The translations under genes and the position numbers were made by a program. This document shows, piece after piece, positions 43,200-52,577 of a DNA stretch of 64,000 nt; the first letter of the stretch is position 1; each line of letters begins with the position of its first letter. The notes under the pieces are model-generated. The model ran no database searches. It saw only the letters and a program-made list of their open reading frames with translations, and was not told where the DNA came from. This DNA is from Hymenobacter oligotrophus. GTDB lineage: Bacteria; Bacteroidota; Bacteroidia; Cytophagales; Hymenobacteraceae. The stretch lies in the NCBI RefSeq assembly GCF_003574965.1, contig NZ_CP032317.1, forward strand, positions 62,001 to 126,000, written 5' to 3'.

Positions 43200-46100
43200 G
43201 TGACGAAGCGCTTTTCACCGCTGGTGCTGCTGCTGGCGGCTTTGCTCTGCTTTTCGGGAGCTTTATTGAGCAACCACTTTACGGCGCCGGGGGTGCTGAT
43301 GCAGGCCGATATGACGCGGCTACAGCAACTGCTTTCGGGGGCCGAGCAGCGGGCCGAGCGCGAGGCGGAAAGCTTGGCCGTGCAGCTGCTGCGCGGGCAA
43401 GGCAGTTTTGCAACGTTGCAGGGAGCTACGTACCCAACGTTTGTCTTTAAAGGTACGCAACTGCTCTATTGGTCCGACCACACCATTCGGCCAGATGCGC
43501 AAAACGTAGCCCAGGCTTTCCGCGACAAGCTGGTACGGATGCGGTTCGGTACCTATTTGGCCGTGCGCAGGCCAGCGGGCAACTTCACTATTCTCACGTA
43601 CATCCCGCTCCAACGGCAATACGGTATTAGCAACCGCTACTTGCGCGAAGGGCCAGAGCAGGCATTGTTTAAGGGCTCGGATGTGCAGTTGCTGCCCAGC
43701 GCCGAGCACAACGACCAGTTGCCTAGGTTGTACTCGCACGAAGGGCACTACCTTTTCTCGGTTGAGAGCCGGCAGCCTAACCCCGTTACCGGCAAATACC
43801 TGCCGCTGGCGCTGCTGGTCGTGGGGGTAGGCTTGTATGTGGCCGCTGCCTTGTTGTTCGGCCACGGCCTATTTAAGCGGCGTAAGGCCGGGCTAGGAGC
43901 GGTGGCAGTGGTGGCACCATTGGTAGTGTTGCGCGCAGTCCTGCTTCATTTCAACCTGCCGTTTTCATTTATTGAGCTACCGCTGTTCGACCCCAAGGTG
44001 TACGCGGCCTCGTGGGTATCGCCGTCGTTGGGCGATTTGCTCATCAACGCCGCGTTGCTCTTGGTGGTGGCTTGGTACACGCTGTTGCTTTTCCGGCGCT
44101 ACGGCCTGTTGCGGTACATGCGCAGGGTAAGCGGGCAACCCAAACGGCTAACGGCGGCCGCCCTCGTTTTTGTCGTGTTTTATGGGCTGTTGCTGCTGCT
44201 GTATCATTTTTACCTGAGCACGGCTACCAACTCGCAACTGGTGCTCGATGTAACGCAGAGCATCCAGTTCTCGCGTTTCAAATTGCTGCTTTGCGCCGCC
44301 ATCGTGATGCACACGGGCAGCTATTGCTTGGGCTTTTGGTTGCTCACGCAGCTGTACATGGCCGTGGTGCGGCCGCAGCCCAAGCCAATTCACTTGTTGC
44401 TGCTGGGCGTGCCGGCCTTGCTGATTTTGCCGGTGGGCTTTGCTTTGGGCGAGCCGATGCTGGGGATACTCGGCCTGACGCTGTTGTTCTTTTTGCTGCT
44501 GCGCATATCGTCGCTGCGGCTGCTTTCGGGAGTATTGCCGTACCGCGTGTACGTGTTCGTGTTTCTGATGCTGGGCCTGAGCTCCAGCCTAGGCTCGTTG
44601 GCACTGTACCAGCACTTCAAGGATCAGCTAATCCTAAGCAAGCAACGAATGGCCGGCAACTTGCTGGTCGACAACGACCTGCAGGGCGAGTTTATGCTGG
44701 TGGAACGCGCCCGCGACATTGCCGCCGACCCCGCCATCCGCACGCGCCTGGCTAGCCCTTTTGCCGATCAGGACGTAGTAAGGCAGAAAATTGCCAAGTA
44801 TTACCTGCGCGGCTATTTCGATAAGTACGAGGTGCAGGTTACGCTGTTCGACGCCAATGGTATCCCGATGGACGAGCCGGCCAGCACGCCCCGGTTGCCT
44901 GCCCTGCGGCCGTCGTTGCTGCAGCAAGCCATACCTACGGACTTACCCAATTTGTACCTGCTGAACCCAGCCGGCTCTTTTGATACGCGCCGGTACGTTG
45001 CATTTGTGCCGGTGCCCACGGTGGCGGGCGATGTGGCCACCGTAATGCTGCAACTCACCCTAAAAAAGCTCACGGCCAACAGCGTAGTACCCGAGCTGCT
45101 GGTCGATCAGAACTTCTTTCAGCCGGGCCTAGGCAACGAGCTAAGCTACGCCGGCTACGAGTACGACCGGTTGGTGTACAGCGAGGGCGACTTCGACTAC
45201 GTGAACAACTTGCCCGTGCCCGCCCTGCACGACGAACGCCTTTATACCGCTGGCGTGGTACTCAACGGCGGGCACCACCTAGGGGTAAAAGGCCCCCAGC
45301 ACCGCAGCGTGGTGGTATCGACGCCCACGTACGCCGTGGCCGAGTGGCTAGCCAATTTCTCGTTCTGGTTTTTGCTGCATACGCTGGGCGGCGTGCTGGC
45401 GGGCGTGGTAGTGGTGCTGGTGCGGGGCCGGCACCCGCAGCTTTCGCGCGCCACGTTCAGCGCCAAAATTCAGCTGTTCCTGAACATCGGCATTCTGATG
45501 ACGCTGCTGGTGGTAAGCCTGGCCACGGCCAGCCTGTTCACCGACACCTACAAGCGCGATTTGCGCCGCACCTACGAGCGCCGCGGCCAGCTGGCGCAGG
45601 CCACGCTGCTCAAAAACCGCGACCTGCTTACCGAGCCCGAAGGCCGCGAACGACTAACTGAGCTGGCCGAAAACGTTTCGACGCTAACGGAAGCTGACCT
45701 GAACCTGTACGACGCCAAGGGCCAACTGCTGGTGAGCAGCCAGCCGCTAATTTTTGAGTACGGCTTGGTAAGCGAGCTAATGAACCCCGAAGCCGTAACG
45801 GCCCTGGCCGAGCGCGGGCAGCCGCGTACTTTGGTAAACGAGCGAGCGGGGTCGTTGTCGTTTAATACGCTGTACCTGCCGCTTCGGGCGCAAACGGCCG
45901 CCCCGGGTGGGGGAGCGGTGCTGGGCTACGTGGGCATTCCGTTTTTCGATTCGGAAAAGGAGCTGAACACCAAGCTAACGGAGCTGACCACCACCATCCT
46001 GAACATCTTCACCGTGATGTTCATCTTGTTCTTGTTCCTCACGTTTGTAGCCACGCGCGTGCTCACGCAGCCGCTCAAGCTGATTACCGAAAAGCTGCGC

Positions 46101-46901
46101 CACACCACGCTCACGGGCCAAAACGAGCCGCTGGCCTACGAATCGAACGATGAAATTGGCCTACTCGTGCGCGAGTACAACACCATGCTGCACAAGCTCG
46201 AAGACAGCAAGCAGGAGCTGGCTATGCAGGAGAAGGAAGCCGCGTGGCGCGAAATGGCCCGGCAGGTGGCGCACGAAATCAAGAATCCGCTTACGCCCAT
46301 GAAGCTGAGCCTGCAGTTTTTGCAGCGGGCCTTGGCCGAAAAGCGCGACAACATCGAGGAAATGATCGGGCGCATTTCGCAAACGCTCATCACGCAGATT
46401 GATGTGCTGACGGACATTGCCACCTCGTTCTCCAACTTCACCAACCTGCCCGCCATGCGCCCCGAGCGCCTAGGTATTGCCTCGGTGCTGCGGCGCTGCG
46501 TGGCCCTGCACCAGCACGTGCGCATGGAGGTAGAGCCCGGCGGCGAAGACGTGGTGGTGTACGCCGATGAAAGCCTGATCGTGCGCACCTTCAACAATTT
46601 GTTGCTGAATGCGTTGCAAGCGGTGCCAGAGGCGCGCAAGCCCGAGGTGGTGGCGCGCGTGCAGCTGCCCGCTCCGGGACTGGTGCGCATCAGCATTGAG
46701 GACAACGGCAGCGGCATTGCCGCCGACGTGCGCGACAACGTTTTCAAGCCCAACTTTACCACCAAGGAGAAAGGCTCGGGCATTGGCTTGGCCGTGGCTC
46801 GGCGCGGCATTGAGAGTGCCGGCGGTAAAATATGGTTTGAGACGACGGAAGGCCTAGGTACTACCTTCTTCATCGAGCTGCCGCAGGCGCCTAGCTTGTA
46901 A
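43200..46901 (+). CDS. large NtrY-like membrane histidine kinase
   Basis: A 1,233-residue sensor histidine kinase. After an N-terminal helix there is a periplasmic region, about eight further helices between roughly residues 200 and 480, another extracytoplasmic region (about 510-740), a helix, a second periplasmic domain (about 770-920), a further helix, a HAMP domain (RVLTQPLKLITEKLRHT...NDEIGLLVREYNTML), a HisKA domain with the phospho-acceptor His1025 in VAHEIKNPLTPMKLS (the NtrY-type H box), and the ATPase domain (NNLLLNALQAVPE, EDNGSGIAADV, GSGIGLAVARRGIE). The GTG at 43200 (TKRFSPLVLLL) is chosen because an earlier TTG lies in the terminator. No response regulator is adjacent. Ligand unknown. 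Confidence 0.88.
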   Translation: MTKRFSPLVLLLAALLCFSGALLSNHFTAPGVLMQADMTRLQQLLSGAEQRAEREAESLAVQLLRGQGSFATLQGATYPTFVFKGTQLLYWSDHTIRPDAQNVAQAFRDKLVRMRFGTYLAVRRPAGNFTILTYIPLQRQYGISNRYLREGPEQALFKGSDVQLLPSAEHNDQLPRLYSHEGHYLFSVESRQPNPVTGKYLPLALLVVGVGLYVAAALLFGHGLFKRRKAGLGAVAVVAPLVVLRAVLLHFNLPFSFIELPLFDPKVYAASWVSPSLGDLLINAALLLVVAWYTLLLFRRYGLLRYMRRVSGQPKRLTAAALVFVVFYGLLLLLYHFYLSTATNSQLVLDVTQSIQFSRFKLLLCAAIVMHTGSYCLGFWLLTQLYMAVVRPQPKPIHLLLLGVPALLILPVGFALGEPMLGILGLTLLFFLLLRISSLRLLSGVLPYRVYVFVFLMLGLSSSLGSLALYQHFKDQLILSKQRMAGNLLVDNDLQGEFMLVERARDIAADPAIRTRLASPFADQDVVRQKIAKYYLRGYFDKYEVQVTLFDANGIPMDEPASTPRLPALRPSLLQQAIPTDLPNLYLLNPAGSFDTRRYVAFVPVPTVAGDVATVMLQLTLKKLTANSVVPELLVDQNFFQPGLGNELSYAGYEYDRLVYSEGDFDYVNNLPVPALHDERLYTAGVVLNGGHHLGVKGPQHRSVVVSTPTYAVAEWLANFSFWFLLHTLGGVLAGVVVVLVRGRHPQLSRATFSAKIQLFLNIGILMTLLVVSLATASLFTDTYKRDLRRTYERRGQLAQATLLKNRDLLTEPEGRERLTELAENVSTLTEADLNLYDAKGQLLVSSQPLIFEYGLVSELMNPEAVTALAERGQPRTLVNERAGSLSFNTLYLPLRAQTAAPGGGAVLGYVGIPFFDSEKELNTKLTELTTTILNIFTVMFILFLFLTFVATRVLTQPLKLITEKLRHTTLTGQNEPLAYESNDEIGLLVREYNTMLHKLEDSKQELAMQEKEAAWREMARQVAHEIKNPLTPMKLSLQFLQRALAEKRDNIEEMIGRISQTLITQIDVLTDIATSFSNFTNLPAMRPERLGIASVLRRCVALHQHVRMEVEPGGEDVVVYADESLIVRTFNNLLLNALQAVPEARKPEVVARVQLPAPGLVRISIEDNGSGIAADVRDNVFKPNFTTKEKGSGIGLAVARRGIESAGGKIWFETTEGLGTTFFIELPQAPSL

Positions 46902-47008
46902 TCTTAGTTGAAGCCCGGCGTCGGCAGGATTTTTCCGGCCGTATGCGACGTTAGCGTGCCGTACGTTATTTCGCCTTTGGGTTGCCGCCGCTCCGCCGCG
47001 AGCTTTCT

Positions 47009-50000
47009 ATGTTGCCACTGATACGCTGCTACTTGCGCTGCTTTTTGCTGCTGGCTTTGCTGGCAGGTAGCGCATGGGCGCGTGCGCAACAGCGGCCCGA
47101 GCTCATGTCGTCGCGTAGGTGCGTGTGGGTGCGTGTGCCCGCCGGCCGCGACACCACCGAGTTTGTGCTTCGCGATTCGCTGACCGTAGTACCATCGTCG
47201 GTTTCCGTTTCGGTGCCGGGCCGAGCAGTGGCTTACGACCGCACCACCGACCGTTACCGCATTCTGTGGCCGAGCAGCCGCGTGGCTTCGCCCGAGCCCA
47301 CCGAGCCCGAACTGCGCCTGCCCACCAACCGGCCCGATTCGGTGCTGGTATGTTACCGCGTGCTGCCCATGCGCCTAGGTGCGCCGGTAGCGCGCCGGCC
47401 CAGGGGGCTGATGGATACCATTAGCTTCAACAACCGGCCGTTTACGGGGTACGCGGGCCTAGGTCAGCAGGAGCAGATTTTGTCCACGCCGGGCATCAAC
47501 AAAACGGGCAACCTCACGCGGGGCGTTTCGTTCGGCAACGCCCAAAACGTGTTCGTCAACTCGGCGCTCAACCTGCAACTCGAAGGCAAGCTCACCGAGA
47601 AAATCGGGCTTACGGCAGCCATCAGCGACCAGAATGTACCGTTTCAGCCCGAGGGCAACACGCAGCAGCTGCAGGAGTTCGACCGCATCTACATCACCCT
47701 TACGCACCCAAATTGGGCGCTTACGGCCGGCGACGTGGTACTGCGTAACAAGCCCGATTACTTCCTGCGTTTTTACAAAAACGTGCAGGGCGCGGCGGCC
47801 GAGGCGCAGTTTTGGCAGCGGCCCGGCTGGCGCAGCTCCACCAACGTGGCGGCGGGCGTGGCCAAAGGCAAATTTGCCAGCACCACCGTCGAGCCTATTG
47901 AGAACGTGCAGGGGCCGTACCGCTTGCGCGGGCCCAACGGCGAGCAGTTTATTATCATTCTGGCCAACTCCGAGCGCGTGTACCTCGACGGCCGCCTGCT
48001 GGTGCGAGGGTTTGATAACGACTATGTCATTGACTACAACACGGCCGAACTCACGTTTTCGCCGCGGCACCTCATCACGCGCAACTCGCGCATTCGCGTT
48101 GATTACGAGTACTCCGATTTCAACTACGCCCGCTCACTCTACCACCTCAGCCACTACCAGGAGGCCGGGCGCCTGCAGCTGCACGCCAACTACTACCGCG
48201 AGGCCGATAACCCCGACAACTCGCCCAACCTCACGCTCGACGACGACGACCGCGACTTTTTGCGCCGCTTGCCCGAAAATGTGAGCATTGCCGCCACGCC
48301 CGGCGCCGACTCGGTGAATTACGACCGCCGCCAAGTGCAGTATAACCGCGTGCGCTACCGCGACCCCGCTACCGGCGAGCAGCGCTGGGTATTTGAGCTA
48401 CTGACCGACTCGACGCGCAGCGTGTACAACGTGCGCTTCACGGATGTGGGCGAGGGCAACGCCGACTACGTGCTGAGCACCGACCCCAACAAAACCAACG
48501 CCAACGGCCGCGTGTACGAGTACGTGCCGCCCATTGGCGGCGTAGCGCGGGGGCGCTACCGGCCCGAGCGCCTGCTACCCACCCCGCTCGAAAAGCAGCT
48601 GATTTCGGCTGGTGCCAACTTCCGGGTCGATTCGACCACCTCGGTGTTCGTGGATGTGGCCTCGTCGGACCTCGACCTGAACCGTTTCTCGCCGCAATCG
48701 GATCAGGGCCACTCCATGCGCGTGGGTTACGCCGTGCACGACAAGCCCTTGGCCGTGCCGGGGCTGCGCAACTACCGCTTGCGCTCCGCCATGGATTACG
48801 AGTACACCAGCCGCCGCTTTTCGCCCATCGACCGCTACCGCGACATCGAGTTCGACCGGAACTGGAGCACCACTGCTACGCAGCAGAGCAACGGCATTGG
48901 CGGGCGCCTCTCGCGCGAAGACAACATCTTCAACTTTGCGGTGGGCGCTGCCAAGGACCTCAACAACCACTTTGGCTACCGCGTGAGCCGGCGCTACCGG
49001 GCGGGCGAGGTAAGCGGCGTGCAACACTGGTTTGATGCCGCGCAGCGCGTGGGAGACGTGGAGCTGCGCGGCTCGCTGTTCTTGCTCGGAGCCGAAGCTG
49101 GCCGGCGCCGCTCCAGCTGGACGCGCGGCGAAGGCGCCGTGCGCTACGCCCGCGGCCCGGTGGTGCCCGGCTACGCCTACCGCTTCGATAAAAACCGCGT
49201 AGCGCTGCCTTCGGGCGACTCGCTCTCGTCGGCTAATTACTTCGACGAGCATGCTGTGTTTCTGCAAAGTCAGGACAGCGCCCGCACCAAATACCGCCTC
49301 GATTACACCTACCGCCGCGACCGTACGCCCAACGCCGAGCAAACCGCCCTGCAGCTGCGCGGCACCGCCCAAACCTGGCAGGGCCAGCTCACCACGCGCA
49401 TCGGCCGCAACCAAGATTTGAGCCTGCTGGCCACGTACCGCGACTTGCTGGCCCGCGACAGTGCCCGGCAGCGCACGGCCCTAGGTCAGTTGGCCTGGAA
49501 CGTGGCCTTGCTGCAGGGGCAGGTGCGCTCCGAGCTGACCTACAACGTAGCCACGGGCCGCGAACCGAAGCGCGATTACGTGTTCATACCGGTGCCCAGC
49601 GGCCAGCAGGGGCAAGGCACGCACTACTACGCCGGCGACCTGAACAACAACGGCCGCCAAGACAAAGAGGAGTTTTTGGAGGCCGCCACGCCCGATGCGG
49701 TGTTCCGCACCCACATCAAGGTATTTCTCTTTACCGATACCTACGTTACGGCCTTCACCAACCGCTTTGGTTACCGCCTGCTGCTGGCTGCACCTAGGGA
49801 GTGGCGCGATGGCAGCGGCTGGCGAGCCATGCTAGCTCGGTTTAGCAACGTGAGCAGCGTCAACCTCGATCGGCGCACCACTGAAAAGTCGCTGTCGGCG
49901 CGCCTGAACCCGTTTGCGTACCAAACCAACGACGAGCAGCTGTTGTCGCTCAACAAGCTCTTGCGCAACACGCTGTACTTCAATCGTTCCAATCCGGTGT

Positions 50001-50608
50001 TCGGCGCCGAGCTAACCGTGCTGCAAAACCAGCAGAAGACACTGCTCACCACCGGCACCGACACGCGCAACCTCGCCAGCCAAAGTGTGCTGCTGCGCCG
50101 CACCCTGGCGCAATCGTTTACCTCGCGCCTCACGGCCACGCGCAGCATCCGCGAAAACAGCAGCACGTACCTGCTCACGCGCAACTTCCGCATCCGGCAG
50201 TACGAGGTAGCGCCCGAGCTGAGCTTCCAGCCCACGGGCACGTGGCGCTTTACGGGCACCTACCAGCACACCACCAAGGAAAACGTGTTCGGCCCCGAAA
50301 CCGGTGCCCGCGGTGCTTTCGATGAGCTGGGTGTCGAAACGCGCATCAGCCAGGTGAACAAGCGCACGGTTACGGCCGCCAGCCGCTACGTGCGCGTGGC
50401 CTACAGCGGCGACCAAGCCTCCGAAGCTTCGGTTGTAGGCCTCGAAATACTGCAGGCCCTGCGCCCCGGCAACAACGTAACCTGGACGATAAACTTGGAG
50501 CAGCGCCTCAGCAACGGCCTTAACATCACCATCAGCTACGACGGCCGCAAACCCGATGGCCTGCGCAGCATTCATACCGGGCGTATGCAGGCTTCGGTGT
50601 TGTTTTAA
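47009..50608 (+). CDS. large predicted outer-membrane beta-barrel protein
   Basis: A 1,199-residue exported protein, unnamed to me but of a type found widely in Bacteroidota. A signal peptide covers about 1-27 (LLALLAGSAWARAQ). An N-terminal domain of about 150 residues is followed by conserved-looking segments (GNLTRGVSFGNAQNVFVNSALNLQLEGKL, RGPNGEQFIIILANSERVYLDGR, IDYNTAELTFSPRHLIT, NSRIRVDYEYSD), then a long stretch of alternating hydrophobic/polar beta-strands with many Tyr, Arg and Asp residues, ending RMQASVLF. A terminal Phe is usual for outer-membrane barrels. Function is unknown; it could be a transporter or an envelope-assembly factor. The start at 47009 gives the best signal peptide. 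Confidence 0.78.
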   Translation: MLPLIRCYLRCFLLLALLAGSAWARAQQRPELMSSRRCVWVRVPAGRDTTEFVLRDSLTVVPSSVSVSVPGRAVAYDRTTDRYRILWPSSRVASPEPTEPELRLPTNRPDSVLVCYRVLPMRLGAPVARRPRGLMDTISFNNRPFTGYAGLGQQEQILSTPGINKTGNLTRGVSFGNAQNVFVNSALNLQLEGKLTEKIGLTAAISDQNVPFQPEGNTQQLQEFDRIYITLTHPNWALTAGDVVLRNKPDYFLRFYKNVQGAAAEAQFWQRPGWRSSTNVAAGVAKGKFASTTVEPIENVQGPYRLRGPNGEQFIIILANSERVYLDGRLLVRGFDNDYVIDYNTAELTFSPRHLITRNSRIRVDYEYSDFNYARSLYHLSHYQEAGRLQLHANYYREADNPDNSPNLTLDDDDRDFLRRLPENVSIAATPGADSVNYDRRQVQYNRVRYRDPATGEQRWVFELLTDSTRSVYNVRFTDVGEGNADYVLSTDPNKTNANGRVYEYVPPIGGVARGRYRPERLLPTPLEKQLISAGANFRVDSTTSVFVDVASSDLDLNRFSPQSDQGHSMRVGYAVHDKPLAVPGLRNYRLRSAMDYEYTSRRFSPIDRYRDIEFDRNWSTTATQQSNGIGGRLSREDNIFNFAVGAAKDLNNHFGYRVSRRYRAGEVSGVQHWFDAAQRVGDVELRGSLFLLGAEAGRRRSSWTRGEGAVRYARGPVVPGYAYRFDKNRVALPSGDSLSSANYFDEHAVFLQSQDSARTKYRLDYTYRRDRTPNAEQTALQLRGTAQTWQGQLTTRIGRNQDLSLLATYRDLLARDSARQRTALGQLAWNVALLQGQVRSELTYNVATGREPKRDYVFIPVPSGQQGQGTHYYAGDLNNNGRQDKEEFLEAATPDAVFRTHIKVFLFTDTYVTAFTNRFGYRLLLAAPREWRDGSGWRAMLARFSNVSSVNLDRRTTEKSLSARLNPFAYQTNDEQLLSLNKLLRNTLYFNRSNPVFGAELTVLQNQQKTLLTTGTDTRNLASQSVLLRRTLAQSFTSRLTATRSIRENSSTYLLTRNFRIRQYEVAPELSFQPTGTWRFTGTYQHTTKENVFGPETGARGAFDELGVETRISQVNKRTVTAASRYVRVAYSGDQASEASVVGLEILQALRPGNNVTWTINLEQRLSNGLNITISYDGRKPDGLRSIHTGRMQASVLF

Positions 50609-50630
50609 GTCCCTGAAATCCTAGGTGCTC

Positions 50631-51248
50631 TTAGTAGCGCCAATAACTAGCGCGTCGTACCGGGGCTTGCTTGCCCACCTTCTTGGTAATGTCGCGCTGG
50701 CGGAAGCAGAAATCGAACGGGTGGTTGCTGCGCAAGGCGCGCAGCGTTAGCTCGGCGCAAGCCAAGGCGTCGGAAAGGCTGTCGTGGTGGTTTAGCTCGA
50801 TGCCGAAATGAGCCGACAGCTCGCTTAGCTTGCTGCGCCCGATGTGCGGAAAGGCATCCTTGCAGAGCTTGATTGAGCACATGCTGAAAAACTCGGGCAT
50901 GGGCAGCTGGTGCGTGGCTAAGCTGTGCTGCAGCACGCTCACATCGAAGGAAGCGTTGTGCGCTACCACCAATTGCCCCTGCACGTAGTGCTCGATGCTG
51001 GACCACAATTGCAGCAGCGTAGCGGCGGGGCGCAGTTGCTCGGCCGATATGCGGTGGATGCTGTAGTTGATGCCCGACACGCGCAGCTCGGGCGGACGAA
51101 TGAGGTGCTGCTCGCGCGCTACAACGTTGCCGCCGCGCACTTGCACAATGCCAATGGAGCAGGCGCTGTCGCGCTTCTCGTACGCCGTCTCAAAGTCAAT
51201 AGCCGTGAAGTTGAACTCCTGAAGGTCTTGGAGAATGCGTTGCTGCAT
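50631..51248 (-). CDS. DEDDh 3'-5' exonuclease (DnaQ-like)
   Basis: A 205-residue exonuclease of the DnaQ/PolC-epsilon type. Motif I is FTAIDFETA, motif II HNASFDVSVL and motif III HDSLSDALACAEL, giving the full DEDDh set. No polymerase or BRCT domain is attached, so it is a stand-alone exonuclease, possibly an oligoribonuclease-like or repair enzyme. The ATG at 51248 (MQQRILQDLQEFNFTAI) is taken; an earlier frame start adds 23 atypical residues. It lies 22 bases after the outer-membrane protein gene, convergent with it. Confidence 0.88.
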   Translation of the reverse strand: MQQRILQDLQEFNFTAIDFETAYEKRDSACSIGIVQVRGGNVVAREQHLIRPPELRVSGINYSIHRISAEQLRPAATLLQLWSSIEHYVQGQLVVAHNASFDVSVLQHSLATHQLPMPEFFSMCSIKLCKDAFPHIGRSKLSELSAHFGIELNHHDSLSDALACAELTLRALRSNHPFDFCFRQRDITKKVGKQAPVRRASYWRY

Positions 51249-51335
51249 GGCTGCGCGGTAAACAGAAGGTGGGTAATGCGCCGGGCCTTGCCCGAAAAGC
51301 GGCATGCAATTACGCACTCTGCGGCCGCAACAACC

Positions 51336-52253
51336 CTACGGCAACGGCGCTTTTTGCCCGGCCGCTACCGTGGGGCGTGGCCGCACCAACGTGTAAAGCA
51401 GGCGGCCACGCCGAAGCTCGGCACCTTGCAGGCGCAGGCTGTAGAGGCGTACCGTGTCGGGTGTGCTTTCGTAGGCCAGGCGGCGTCGGCGCGGCGTGTT
51501 AGCATCGAGCAGCACGTAGTCGAGGTTGTTGGCGTGGGTTTCGGCGAAATCGGTGGCGGCTTGGTAGCTGCGGTAGCGCCCCAGGCCACGTATGCTGCCA
51601 TCGGCACCTAGGCGCACCTGGTTGCGGCGCCCAGCCGAATCGGTAGCCGCGTAGGTGCCGGCTAGTAGTTGCTGGTGCACGAAGCGTTGCACAGCGCTGG
51701 CCTCGGTGCCCGCGGCAGTGGGGTTGCGCTGCAGCCTGACATAGCGCTCCGAGGCCAGCTGCCGGCCGCCCTTGCTGTAGCGGTTGAGCAGCAGGGTAGT
51801 GTCGGCCAAGCGCTTGTCGTAGGCTAGCTCAAAGGCATCGTCGGGCTTTTCGGCGTTGCGGTAGTTGGTGGGCAATGCCTTTTCGGCGGCACCCGGGCGG
51901 AAATACACCGTTAGCTCGCCGGCTTCGTGGTTGTTCAGGTTCAGCGCTACGCGCAGGCTATCGGCCGAGCGCGTGGCCGGGTTGATACGCAGGGCGGCAA
52001 TACCCTGCAGCGCCGCCGCGGCTTGCAACGGCGAGCGGGTTCGGGCTATTTCGGCCATGTATGCCTCCTTAACCCACACGCCGCGCAGCATGGGGCCGTA
52101 CTCGCGGGCCAGCGCCTCCACAGCAGCAGGCGTTACCGATTCGGCCGTGGAGGCTGGGTTGCGCTCGGCATCCTGCTGGCCGCGTTGGCAACCGAGCAAT
52201 AAGCCGCCGCTCGAAAGCAAAGTGAATAAGAAGGGACGCGGGAAACCGGGCAT
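51336..52253 (-). CDS. hypothetical lipoprotein
   Basis: A 305-residue predicted lipoprotein: a signal ending in the lipobox LLLGC (Cys22) and then a soluble domain. Segments such as SLRVALNLNNHEAGELTVYFRP, DDAFELAYDKRLADTTLLLNRY, RNQVRLGADGSIRGLGRYRSYQ and YVLLDANTPRRRRLAYE suggest a mixed alpha/beta fold. No enzyme motif or named domain is recognised. It runs on the same strand as the exonuclease (87-base gap) and is followed upstream by a repeat cluster, so it probably has its own promoter. Confidence 0.7.
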   Translation of the reverse strand: MPGFPRPFLFTLLSSGGLLLGCQRGQQDAERNPASTAESVTPAAVEALAREYGPMLRGVWVKEAYMAEIARTRSPLQAAAALQGIAALRINPATRSADSLRVALNLNNHEAGELTVYFRPGAAEKALPTNYRNAEKPDDAFELAYDKRLADTTLLLNRYSKGGRQLASERYVRLQRNPTAAGTEASAVQRFVHQQLLAGTYAATDSAGRRNQVRLGADGSIRGLGRYRSYQAATDFAETHANNLDYVLLDANTPRRRRLAYESTPDTVRLYSLRLQGAELRRGRLLYTLVRPRPTVAAGQKAPLP

Positions 52254-52325
52254 GAAGACAGAAAAGAAGTTATTGGCCTTTACCGCAACTCGGCGCTTTG
52301 CGTTGCCCTAGGTGGTGTAGCGCCA

Positions 52326-52553
52326 TGTAGCGCGGACTTTGTAGTCCGCGTCCACAGATAGTAAAATCAATCGTTGCGCGGTAGCGCGTGTAGCGCGGAC
52401 TTCAGTCCGCGTTGGCGTGAACAGCCGGTCATGCGCGGTTTCGCACCTACGATTTCGTGCTGGCAAAGGTGGGCTAAAGCCCGCGCTACACGCGCTGTAT
52501 CCCTAGGTCAAAAATTGCTATCTGTGGACGCGGACTACAAAGTCCGCGCTACA
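52326..52553. repeat. nested inverted REP-type repeat cluster
   Basis: Two perfect 36-base arms (52326-52361 and 52518-52553) form an outer inverted repeat; inside it, 14-base arms (52385-52398 and 52481-52494) form a second one. Each unit contains its own small palindrome of the type GCGGACT...AGTCCGC. Four units of the GTAGCGCGGACTT family are therefore packed in 230 bases between the lipoprotein and hexosaminidase genes. The whole could fold into one large cruciform. Confidence 0.8.
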
Positions 52554-52577
52554 CCGCGCAACGTGACCTGGGGCATC

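Noticed and set aside
52326-52553. Possible CRISPR array from repeated GCGGACT units
   Set aside because: The units alternate in orientation, have irregular spacing and no cas genes lie nearby; they fit REP-type repeats.
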